A program made the translations under genes and the position numbers. A DNA stretch of 64,000 nucleotides, taken from positions 8,136,001 through 8,200,000 of the forward strand of contig CM049416.1 in NCBI GenBank assembly GCA_026929865.2. The letters are read 5' to 3'. Shown one piece after another: positions 13,446-24,748 of this stretch. The notes under the pieces are model-generated. The model saw nothing but the letters and a program-made list of their open reading frames with translations. It was not told the origin of the DNA and did not search any database. Origin of the DNA: Hyperoplus lanceolatus. Taxonomy: Eukaryota; Chordata; Actinopteri; Uranoscopiformes; Ammodytidae. Numbering within the stretch: position 1 is the stretch's first letter; each line of letters starts with the position of its first letter.

Positions 13446-16400
13446 ACATACAAATGCAAACACAACACACTTCAAATGGCCTTCCAGAGTGCTGCATTCC
13501 ACATTTAATTGGAAGCGAGAGAATCCAGCATAGAGCACCCTCCAAAGTAAACTTCTCACAGTGGCGAGCCAGCCAATCACGCGGTGGAGGCCAGGTCTCC
13601 GGGGCCCCGCCCTCCAGAAATAGGCACAGATAACCTATTGTTGGAGCTCAAACAGATGACCTCACACACAAAAACACATATTTCAGAGTAAGTATTGCTT
13701 CTGAAACCAGCTGCAAACATGTTTTTCGAAAACAAATAAATAAATATAGTGGATGTGAGCTCTAGTGTTTTCACAGCTATTTGATCCCAAAAATTCTACA
13801 CGCAATGAAAAAAAAACTAATGGAAACTAATGGATCTGAGTAAAAAACAGAGTAGAGGAAGACAGTGAGAAAGTGGGCACTCGGGCTGTCAGAGGGTACA
13901 AAATAAAAGTGGTTACTAGTTTAACAAATGTAATATCACGTTTCACAAAAATGTATCATTTACTCACACACTTTGGACGCAAAGGGAGATAATACAGAGA
14001 GCTAACTTTGTAGTCTTAAATGCGCACGTGTTAATGTGCGATGTGGCGTTTGCACTGTAACATTAAAATGACAGCCGGTCTGCCAGCTCATGTGGGAAAT
14101 TTGACGACTTTGATCTGAGCTTGTGTCAAAATGTGGACAAAAGGGCAGAAAAATAAGAAGAGCGGAGGAGAAGTGTGTCATCTTCAGCTGGTATTCTATT
14201 AGATTTATGTGCAGAATTATCGCGTGTTAATCATCTGTTTGACATTTCCTCTGAAGCCTTGAAGACAAACCCATCACTTATTCTCCCATATTTCACATCA
14301 TTTAGGGCATTTGCTTTGTTCTGGCACTGCGCATTTGTTTTTATTTTTATTCATTTTTATGATGCACGATTTAAACTCTCACGCTTTAAAATAAATAAAT
14401 GTGTCTGAATCCAATCTGGATTAAAACATTATAATTGTGAGCATTTATCCTCCCATACCCGAAAATCCACAGCTGAATATTTAAGAGGATGTCAGCACTA
14501 GTTTTTTATTTAACGCAAACACACACAGGGGGGGACATCTGTGCTGAACGCTGACCAAAAAAATCCGCTGCGACTCTACTCACAATACAGTTTTGTTGAG
14601 AAGTGTTAGAATTTGTTTCGAGTTGATGGCACAGCCTCCATTTTGAGTTGACTTTGATATCAATCTGCGAACAGTGAAATGTCTGGATAAGTGTTGCGTT
14701 TAGGCCAGCCATCTGTACCATCTCCAACTCCAGAGCAGTTTACATGCAGAGTGCCCTCGAATTAGAAGGAGGAAAGAGACGCGGCAGCCTTTTAAGTGGT
14801 TCACTGCTGGCATCTACTGGAGGAACAGAGAAAAAAAACCTGTGCTGACAGTACAACCCGTTGGACTCGCACTATTCACTCTCTTCTCTTACACATCGAT
14901 GTTTACCTCCATAGGTGGGTCTTCACCTCCAATTTCAGAACCATATATACTATGAATCATGGGACATTATGTGGTTTGGCTAAAGATTTTTTTTTTAGCA
15001 AGATGCACTAGATTGACAGATTTCCTCATGAGGAACACTTTCAGCAACAAAGTAAAACAGTGTAAGATGAATCATGTCAGTATACATCTCAACTTCTGTG
15101 ATACTGTGTTGCACAACCCATATTTTAATACTTCAATGTCTTTAGGTTTTCATTTACACACATTCTATACTTGTTTAGAATAGATTTAACCATAGGAAAG
15201 CAGATTTTTTTCCTACCTCTATCTCACAACCTCTATGTTCATTGTCTTTTGCCAGGACTTAGACGTGACAGAATGCCATGATGAGGAATGGATGCACATT
15301 CAACAAAAAAGGTGAAAATAAAATTTAAAAAATTAAAGAAACTTACATTCAAAAGCTACATTTTTGTTGTATTTGCCTTGGCCTTTCAAAAAGTATTTTA
15401 AGCATGTTTTTAGTGGGAGGTATGTATTTGTGTGCACTCAGGACCTCATGTTTATTCACCACAGCATTGTCGGCAAATCCTGCTTCTCTCCCTCAAGTCT
15501 ATGTAATATGCATTTATGGCATGACAGTGTGAGTTACAAGTGCAGTAAAAGCAGCAATGTTACACGAAACACCACACAATAACTAAAATAAAAAAATGAA
15601 CAGGACAAATATTAATACAATTATTTTCTGTCCCTCAGCTGATGGAGCCAAAGCCACGTGTGACTTGGGAAATCACGTCTGACAGAGGAAAAGAGGCGAT
15701 AACAGCCAGCGACGATGGGAAAGATCTTCCTGTGTGGAGGAATGCTATTATTTTTCCCGAGCACAATTCTCATCCAATTCTTGTAATTGTTGCCTCATAA
15801 CATGACACATTCACGTCAGAGAAAAGGCATTCAGCTGCAGCCTGCTTAGGACTCTTTGGATTCAGTTAGAGAGTTCATCCATTACAATGAAAGAACAAAG
15901 CGGGCCCCTATCTTTTTTCAGACGTTTCCCCCTCTTTATGATGCTGAGTATGGGCTCTGGGGTTGTCGGAGAATTCGGGCAAAACAATGTGTCGCTTTGA
16001 GACGCATCAAGAGCTCCACAATGGAGATCCTGTGTTGTTGATGGTTTTAAATAGGGTTGAGAGAGACAGGGGGGGTTTGACTGAGACAGAGACAAACTCC
16101 AGACAAAGGGGATTGTCTTGATTATTTGTCCGTCAGCGATGTCAGCGGCACATTATTTTGAACGCCGGCGATGGCTTGGAGGATAACAGGGAGTGAGATT
16201 AGGGCCCCGCTGAGAAAGAGACAGAGAAAGGGAAAGGGAAAGAGAGAGAGAAAGAGGGGGCGAAAAGAAAGAAAGAAAGAAGAGAATGTGACTAGGACCA
16301 GGAGAGAGCTTCTTCTGCGATAAACTGCCAGCCAACAGCCTGTTTGATCCTGAGGGATGGCACAGGGATGTAAGGCGTTTGAAGCTGACAATCCCCTTTG

Positions 16401-16685
16401 TGATGATAACACATGTTTTTCCAGTGCGAGCGCTGATCCATCCCCCCCTCTCCTATTGTATTATGGGCATCAGCAGCAGCAGCAGACGGCAGCTACCTCA
16501 AGGCCCGCCGCGGTTATGAGCAGCTGTCGGCATTGTGGGGAAGTGCCGCTAATCTGCTTCAGTATCTTTAGCCCCTCGTTTAGCTCTTTGATCCTCTCCC
16601 ACTATGCTATGCCTCACTCCCTACCCATCATGACGAGAGGACTCAGCCTGGCAAAGCCGTGCTGGAATGTTGGATGGATGGCAGG

Positions 16686-16736
<51 letters not shown>
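16686..16736. repeat. (GA)n microsatellite
   Basis: A pure GA tract of about 25 units. A more degenerate purine-rich block with GAAA repeats lies about 450 bp to its left. Confidence 0.95.
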
Positions 16737-16741
<5 letters not shown>

Positions 16742-18356
16742 GGAAAATGTACACAATGCTCCCATCGGTGGCTCGTCTATTAACAGATGTTCCTCTAACT
16801 GTTGTTCCATGTGTGTCTATCGCTGAGATTTTACACCTGTGACAGCTAGTCAGACAAGCCCCTTCATATGTTCTCCATCACTCCATTAAGACTTTTCAGT
16901 ATTTAAGCCACAAGTCGTGGTGCAAAGAAAATCTTAATACCTCCAACATAGTAAAAACAGCTTTCCATGTTGGTCCCATTTACAGTGCAGGGCAAGGCAG
17001 AAGAAAGACAGAATAGCCTACACTGCCCGTGGGAGCCGGATGTAGAATGTTTGAAGTGAAGGAAAACACATCGTCAGTGGGTGTAGTCTAATGTCGGCCA
17101 TGACTTACCACGTCCCTTCTTTTCCTCTTCTTTAAAAGTGGTCCACTCTTTGTTACAGCACTCCTATACTTGTGGGATCAGAAGTTCATCAGTCAATAGG
17201 GAAACTCCTGACTTTGTGCAGGGAGTGTAGATTCGCCACAACCACATTTTCAGCACCTTGAATTAGAAAAAATACATTTACATACTGTTGAGACAGTACT
17301 TTCTGATTGTCCATGAACATTTTACAACTACTGTTTTTTTTTTAAACCTGCAACTGCTGTTCTGCCTGGGTGCCCATTTGCTAAATCCAAAGGCAGTTGG
17401 AACATGGAAAAAAAAGGTTTCTAACTTACATAAACCAAATGGAGCTGTTGAATAAAAGTTCATTGGACGTGGTCAAAAGGGCCTATTTTTAAGTCTCAAA
17501 ATTTCTCAAAAATAAATGAATACCAAAATGTGGTAAAGTTAACTTCTCACAACTTGTCACCGTTTTGAAGGTGTTTCCAGCATCCTCAAAGAATCCTGTA
17601 TTCTGCCAGAACTATAAATATTCCAATGATTTTAGAGATGACACACTTCTCTTCGCCTTTCTTGTTGCTACAAAGCATCACCCAAATCTGTACCTTTTCT
17701 GTTGCGAATAATAAGGTAGGCCTATTCATATTTTGGAATAATAACTTATAAGGTGTTTATTTCCTTAACAGTGATAACTACATAAAATAAGGCACAAACT
17801 GAGGCAAAGAAAACCCCTTGTTGAAAATATTGTATACGTTTAAGGACATTTTCTGATCAGGTGGGAAATGCGAATGCTAATTGTAAAATATTCAGATTCT
17901 ACTGTGCCTCTCCTTCCACTTAAGAGCAGTTAAGTTCACAGAGAGTCATCAAAACCCATGGTAGACGAGGGGTGCAGGCTAACAGGCTTATTATTATGAG
18001 TTAGAAACAAACCGGGTATGAGACAAATGACAGAGTCTTTTAATAGCTTTGATTGTTTGAGCAAAACAGTAAGTAGTAGCCTATAATGAGATGAGGGGGG
18101 TGTAGCGGAGGTGTGTCTGTTTCATTGTGTGTCTGGTGGAGGGATGGGGTGGGGGGGAGCGGATACAGTGTGCACACAATTAACAGAAACATAAATATCT
18201 TGCTGTGCTTAAGCAAGCCATTAATCAGATATAAATAGACGAAGGAGCCCTTTGTGATTAACGAGGTGAGACTCGCTGCTAATTACTGTTTCCCTCTCCT
18301 CTGGTAATTAGGTTGGCGCTTTGAATGGGGATGCACAAGACTAGCCTGACCCCAAC

Positions 18357-18360
<4 letters not shown>

Positions 18361-18442
<82 letters not shown>
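18361..18442. repeat. Long (CA)n microsatellite
   Basis: About 41 uninterrupted CA units. Confidence 0.97.
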
Positions 18443-18443
<1 letters not shown>

Positions 18444-18990
18444 CATACTCCTGTTTGAATGTATTGTAGTAGGAGACGGACCCCATTGACGCGGCACTGC
18501 TAGAGAGGTCTAGAACGTCTTTACAATTGCAGCATTCTCTAATAGGAAAGACAGAGACCTGTGTGCATCTGTGCATGTTTGGTTAGTAATGTATAACTTA
18601 TTAACGATTGAGCTGTATCTTGTCAGACCCAGCAGCATTTTATTATAATCAGATTTTCCTTAAATGGGCAACAAAAAAAAGCACTTTATCCAGGGAAAGT
18701 CAAATCAATCAGATCCACATTTTATTAGACCAGTAAAATGATGGATTGATTGTTTTAAGATTACAGGCCTATAAGACTACGTTAGCGATTTCAAATAATC
18801 TACACCAGGCAATGTATGTATATAAACTGTTAAAGTGTGATACTGGGGTTATAGCCTTACTGATTCTGGATGTTTGAGGCCAATAGAACACAATCGCCTG
18901 ATCTGCAATGAGCCAATATCAGCAGATATTTTGTCTGGCCAATCTACATTCTTACTCTTATATCCATTCTACTTCATACCACCTTGTGTT

Positions 18991-19030
18991 TGTGAAAAGT
19001 GCTTTATAAATACAGTTTGATTTGATTGTG
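18991..19030. repeat. 3' end of a dispersed fish repeat
   Basis: The string TGAAAAGTGCTTTATAAATA followed by CAGTTTGATTTGATT is the characteristic tail of a widespread teleost repeat. Only the tail is recognisable here. Confidence 0.4.
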
Positions 19031-20602
19031 ATTAAGTGTGCTGCGAGACATGAGCCACCACAGGACCACGAAATTTCTTTCACTATTTAGATTGATTCAA
19101 ATATTGTAATGATCTAACTTACCTACAAAAAAGGCTACTTGGTCCAAGGGGTAAACTAATTTGGCTATTATGGATATAACTAGATACTGTAAGTTAGCAG
19201 GAGTGGCTTCACAGTGAGTTCCTTGCCCCGAAAAAGAAAAAAGTTTGGGAAAGAAATCCACGTGAGGTTTAACTGAAGACATTGTTCTGCCTGCAGAGCA
19301 ACAACACCAATGAGATTGTTGTGCCTTGTGCCTGAGAATGTTTGTTGCTTCCATCTCCACTCCACTGGGGACTTGTGCATTATGAGTTTGGTGACAACTC
19401 TGTCTGATAGATTGTGCATCACAGCGCCTTCTCCTCTTCTCCGGGGCCTTAGCCTCTTGACTATCAACAGGCTTTAGTTCCCCCTCTCATCCCGACACAC
19501 GCACTCTGAGCTCTGGTGATATATAAGTGTAATCCATTGCTACGCACTGACACACATTGTCTTCAGTTGAAAGTGGTGGATATGACCTTTTTTTTATATG
19601 GGAAATGAAAATAAGTGAAGGCGCAGAACAGCCGATATTGGATTCTGTTGTTAATTAATGTGTGTATTATCCGGGTGGATGAAGCCGTGGGGGAGGAAGT
19701 TAATTGAATTACAGTCAGCGAGTTGGATAATGCACTGTTGTAATTGTTGGACTGTATATAAGACAGTGCTCACATTAGGGAGACGAAAAGGCATGCAGGC
19801 CTGATTTGCTTCCAGAGAATGGTAAGAAATTACTTGTTTGGTTTTGGGGTGTGAGGCATGAATGGGTTTCTAATTTAACCCTTGGGATGGCTAACTATAA
19901 ACATGTGCAGTACTGAAGCCCGTCTATGCATTCCTTACTGACTTCCAGAACTTTTGCAGCACACAGACAACGTTATGCATCACTCTATCCAATGTTATAT
20001 TGTTTTTCACTCACTTAATAATGTGTTGTCTGCTTGAGCCCTTTACTCTTCACCTAGTCATTTATGGAATTCGGGGCTCACAGATGCAAAGCAATCAAAG
20101 CCTATTTCCATGTTATGTTTTCTTCTGTAAATTCAGTATTTTCTTATTTGCTTTGAATCCAGAAGATTCAACTCTAGGCATATCAATGAGCTGCCTTTAT
20201 TTCAAATATAGAAGCCTTAGTTGACAAGCAAAGCGTTAATATTAAAAATAATAAACGTCGAATAGGATTTTATTTAATTTTTTTTTGTAGCGTGTGGTGA
20301 GCTCTCTGCCAGTTTTGGGGACCTGTACACGAACTAATTTCTTTCTATGGGGTGTGATGCCATCTTGTGGTCATCTCTGGTACAAACTCTCCACAAATTA
20401 CAGGCATCCTACAAATACAATGAACTGCACATTTTAGCGTGGCCTTTTATTGTGCACACCTGTGCAATAATCAAGCTGTGTAATCATCATCTTGATATGC
20501 CACATAAATATTATATGTAGGCCTAATATATTTTGTTTAGAGTAGGCCTATGTCTGTTTTCTTTACCAGTTTCAGCTCATTTTGATTTGAAAAAATACAC
20601 TT

Positions 20603-21291
20603 CATCATATAGTGTGACAAATGGATCATAGTGTGATAGGAAAGCCTGTCACACTATATGATGTAGCGTCACACCATATGAGCCTGTCACACCATATGAG
20701 GTTTCATGCATTTTCAGACCATTTTTTGCTATGTCATTTAATTTTATGATAGCATGCTAACAACATACCAACTGTAATTTGACAACATATAAATGTAGTA
20801 ATGACAAAAAAGGTATTTATCTTTGTAATTTTATGAAAACAATTTTAAAAGCGTCACACTAAAAGACACTGAGAATTGGTACGGAATTGGGATTACAGAA
20901 AAGATTTGATTTATGCAAAAAATGACAACAGCCAGCATGCCTTGGGACCTCATCTCCTTCTGAGATGTTTTCTGTACTTCCTGATCAAACAGGGAACTCT
21001 CCACCCAAAGGTGTCCAAGCAATTATACATTTAAATATCACAATTTGGTGTCACACCATATGACATTGATTTCTCGGACAAAACCTATTTAATCATCATA
21101 GGCCTATATTAATTCAAAATATTGTACCTAGACTTTGAAAAGAACTAACTCCCAAATAGACATTTGTAAGATCATTCTGTAGGCCTACTTTTTTCAGAAG
21201 ATTTGCATTTGTTTTTCTTAGTTTTATTCAAGTTTAATGCGTGAAATGTGGTTGGGAGTCTTGGGACAGTCACCCGCTCACACCATATGTC
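20603..21291. repeat. Local cluster of GTCACACYATATGA motifs with a 16-bp inverted pair
   Basis: Copies are seen at 20606-20618 (inverted), 20648-20663, 20668-20682, 20686-20700, 21050-21064 and 21277-21291 (variant CTCACACCATATGTC). A diverged inverted copy lies at 20625-20639. The arms 20603-20618 and 20648-20663 are exact reverse complements of 16 bp with a 29-bp spacer. Each core contains CATATG, an E-box, in the C-variant copies. Function is unknown. Confidence 0.8.
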
Positions 21292-22014
21292 TAGTTAGGG
21301 TGAACACTGTGAACATGTGAGTGAAGTATTATTAATGTTCAGTACGTCTATGGTCTGAATCACATAAGAATTTTTTTTGACAATTTTTAAAAATTACATG
21401 TTTGACGCTTGGACACAAAAAAAGAAGCCACGTCACGTCATCTACACGAGTAAAGTAGGCCTACTCACAGCTCCAAGGAAGCCACGCAACGAGGTTTAAA
21501 CACCTATAAGAAAGAAAAAAACACACACAAAAGAGGCATATGATGAATTTTACCTTTTTCACCATGGTATTTTTTTTATATAGCGTTCCTCACCTCCTTT
21601 TTTCTATTTGCTGTTATGCTAGCTAATAAGCAAAGCATTGTAGCTGCTATCCTATCGTTTGCCATTCTGGAGAACAAGCAACAGGTTGTTGTTGAACGTT
21701 TTATTTTAGTGATAGACTGCAATACTGTCTTCGACCACACCGACTTGCTGCGCTTTACCAGACGAAAGGGGCGCTGTTTCACTCAATACCAGAATACCTA
21801 ACCCTAACAAATAAAGAGTTTGACAAGAAAATTAGTAAATGGTTGATAATAAATTAAAGTTATAATCATCAAGTCACTTTACTGATTCAAAAAAATTACT
21901 TGGGGTGATTTAGGTTATGATTTCAAAGGGTAAACCTGGCAAGTGGCAACACAAAGTACCCTCTACAATCTCTTGAGATGGAAAACGAGGAGTCACAGAT
22001 AAGGGTAAATAGAC

Positions 22015-22020
22015 TTTATT
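22015..22020 (-). terminator. etnk1: Candidate distal polyadenylation signal of etnk1
   Basis: TTTATT on the plus strand, AATAAA on the transcribed strand. It is about 2.7 kb downstream of the stop codon. Confidence 0.35.
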
Positions 22021-23649
22021 TTTCAAAGCATGTTTACAGTATTGAAAAATGTCATTTCTATTCACTTAATGCAACTTTTAGAAAACAAAAACAAAAATAA
22101 AAGAACTCCCTCTATGTACATTCATTCACATTTGAGAACAAGCAAAGATATTATTACATTTGTTTACTGTACATATAAACAAATGATAAAGTGGCCAGAG
22201 AGTTTTGAGGACAGACTTTGTACAATGTTAAATAGGCTATGGAACACGCACTCAAGTGTAGAGGAGGCTCATATTAATAGCAGTACTGAGATGACCTACC
22301 TATGTATGAACAGTGAAAATGCATTCTTGTTGTTATGAGGTGGATGGGGCATTTAGGAACTACTCCAGCTGTATCGGTTTTAACATTTAGAAAAATCTAA
22401 TTATGCGTCAGTCTATTGACAAGCTGCATTTATTTTATTTTATTTAGGCGTGCAATCAGTAAACTCGGTCTAACGGTGTAGTTACCGGACACCTGACAGA
22501 AATCAACCGCCCACAGATTCTAAACATGTTTATACGTATATTTCAAATTTGTATATTAGGTCGGCATCAAAGTGCTCCTTCATTCTTCCATCTTAGTTCA
22601 AACGCGTGGAAAAAGACACGCAACACCTAATTGGAGAAAGAAGTAAAGTAACAAGCTTACCGTCCAACTGTCAAACTTCAAGTTCAAAACAAGCATACAG
22701 GACTGACACTTCATTGTCTACTCAATAGCTACTACTGTGCTGGAGTGTTAACATTGAGAGGACAATCTGGTCTCTTCATGGAGCTCTGCTCTGCAAACTT
22801 GTTACTGCAGAGACTCCCTGGGCAAACATGTCATTTGAGGCTGAATTTGGAAAATAAACAAGAAAACTTGTTCTTCTGGCACTTTCAATGTTGTAATAAT
22901 TGTTACTTTTGCCCTAGGGTCATCTGCACCAGCAAACATCTACACACTCTCAAAGACCTCCGCTTTCACATGATCATTTAAATAAGTATAAAAACAACTC
23001 TACATATAACTGTTATACTTATCCTCTTTGTGCTACAGGATAAATGATAGTGTGCATTATGTACAAGCAAAAAAAGGAAAAAAAAGTCAGCACTTTGGTG
23101 TACGCTTGTTAAAGTAACCAAGAGATTAACCTTTTTCTATATATTTTAAAGGACCTCATTTTAAAAATATTAATATTTAACACGAAGATCCAAGGTGAAC
23201 TTCAAGAACAAGTACTGACAGTCGCCATTTTGTTTTTTATCCACAAGATGGAGCCCTTGCTCTTCGGGTCCCACTTAAATACCGACTTTCAATTAATTTA
23301 CTCAACAGAATGAGTCAACCAACTACACTTTCACTTACGCCAAAATTCTACTTCTCTGCAGACCTTCATTTTTAAAGATAATGAATGCCAACAGTGGCTC
23401 AACGATCTGACAGTAAGCAAGGCCAGAATTGCACTTATCTTAGTAACACAAGTAAATGATAATAAAACTGGTCTATTAGTGTACAAGGAGTTGAGTGAGT
23501 TGAAATATTAAATATGATTCTCCATATTTCCCTGACACGAAGCAGACAAAATAATGGTTTGGTCTCGTTTCGTACAGCATGTCTTACAGTCGATGTCTCA
23601 GTGAACACTACTGACTTACCAGGTGAACTGAGCTACAACCACATTTTCC

Positions 23650-23690
23650 TGCCTAGCATTATGAACATGGGATGTTCATAATGCTAGGCA
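23650..23690 (-). repeat. Perfect 19-bp inverted repeat with 3-nt loop
   Basis: The left arm at 23650-23668 (TGCCTAGCATTATGAACAT) is the exact reverse complement of the right arm at 23672-23690, separated by GGG. It lies inside the candidate etnk1 3' UTR, so the transcript could fold into a very stable stem-loop. The arms are shorter than a typical pre-miRNA stem and have no bulge. Confidence 0.95.
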
Positions 23691-24748
23691 AATAAATTAC
23701 AGTTAGATGCAAGCCCATCCCCAAGTTAATATTTAGACAGATCAAAAACAAACATGAAAAAGTGAAAAAATCTCCCTCAAGTCAAAAGGCTGCTCAGCGA
23801 TAAACAATGCCACTATTTAACTCAAGGTAGAGGTTTTATGTAAACACAAGACGCTCCCCCACTATTGTTTCTATCTTCAGTCTAGAAAGCCAAAACATAA
23901 AAGCCCTCACTGACCTACAAAGCAACAATGACTACATGACATATCTGGTGCGCCTCCCATGCATGAAATTACAAAATAAGGGTGAAAACAAGAAAGTCAC
24001 AAGGCAGACCACAAAAGTTTGTTTCCCCCTTGCGTGGTGTTGCTAATGTCACAGGATATATAGGGACAGCACTGGCCTTTCCGTATTGGCATTTCATTTT
24101 TGTTATGTTTTTTTTTTTTCAACTTGGTTCCTCAGCAAACAAAGTAGGTTTTGTGTTGCTTCTGTGAAGTTAAATTTGGTCGTTAGCCGGGCTGGCTCTT
24201 GTGGGTTTTCCCCACGATTGTGCATATGAGGAAGGTATCTCCAGGCGATCTGATTAGTGTTAGGGCCACTGGTCAGTCCAGTCATGTGGGTGGATACCAT
24301 GTACATGTTGTGAACTTCCACCCCCGTCTCATTGACAGTGATTGGAGCTAGGAGAAAAGCGGCTTAACAAAGACAATATGCTGATACCATGTTAACATCA
24401 CAATGGATATCAGGACAATTGAAATAACCGCGGTGAATTTAGTCATGTGGGATTCACATTAAAGCAGGTCTTAAAGTCTCACTTCACACATTTCCACAAT
24501 AGAAATGATTGGGGCCGCCCGTCCTGTTAATGGTGTGAGAGCAGATGATGGAGAAGATTGTGGTCCCTTTAATCTTAAAAGATAAGGACATGTAGAGGGG
24601 ACCTGTAGGCACTGAACAGGACAGACTCAAAGTCTGGCTCTTCCCTACATACGCCCCGGAAGTGTGCTCTGTCGTCATGAGAGGCGCTGAGCAGGTTGGA
24701 AGGGAGGAAGAGCAGGTGGAAGATGAGGGGGGTTATGGTTAGGGGCTT

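Larger units (their letters stand above)
11454..22000. other. Gene-free flank between MITE and etnk1 3' end
   Basis: No exon was recognised. The interval holds long CA and GA microsatellites (13362-13443, 16686-16736, 18361-18442), a dispersed-repeat fragment near 18991-19030, a local cluster of CACACYATATG motifs (20603-21291), and unique stretches such as 15650-16680 and 19600-19830. The latter carries TTAATTAATG and GTTAATTGAATTAC and could be regulatory. The rest looks like ordinary AT-rich intergenic DNA. Confidence 0.5.
22000..24748 (-). other. etnk1: Candidate 3' UTR of etnk1
   Basis: This stretch follows the etnk1 stop codon and has no coding frame of note. On the minus strand an AATAAA at 22015-22020 lies at its far end, and long 3' UTRs are known for vertebrate ETNK1. 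Upstream alternative signals (TTTATT on the plus strand near 22431-22445) also exist, so the true end may be closer to the stop. A TGTACATA Pumilio-type site is at 22113-22120 on the transcribed strand, and a perfect hairpin is at 23650-23690. The extent is inference and needs RNA data. Confidence 0.4.

Noticed and set aside
13062-13633. Long frames over 100 codons on both strands
   Set aside because: They are created by the CA microsatellite and read as poly Cys-Val or His-Thr.
18279-18576. Frames of up to 97 codons
   Set aside because: Same cause: a CA microsatellite read in different frames.
23650-23690. Calling the 19-bp hairpin a microRNA gene
   Set aside because: The stem is too short and perfect and the loop is only 3 nt, unlike a normal pre-miRNA.
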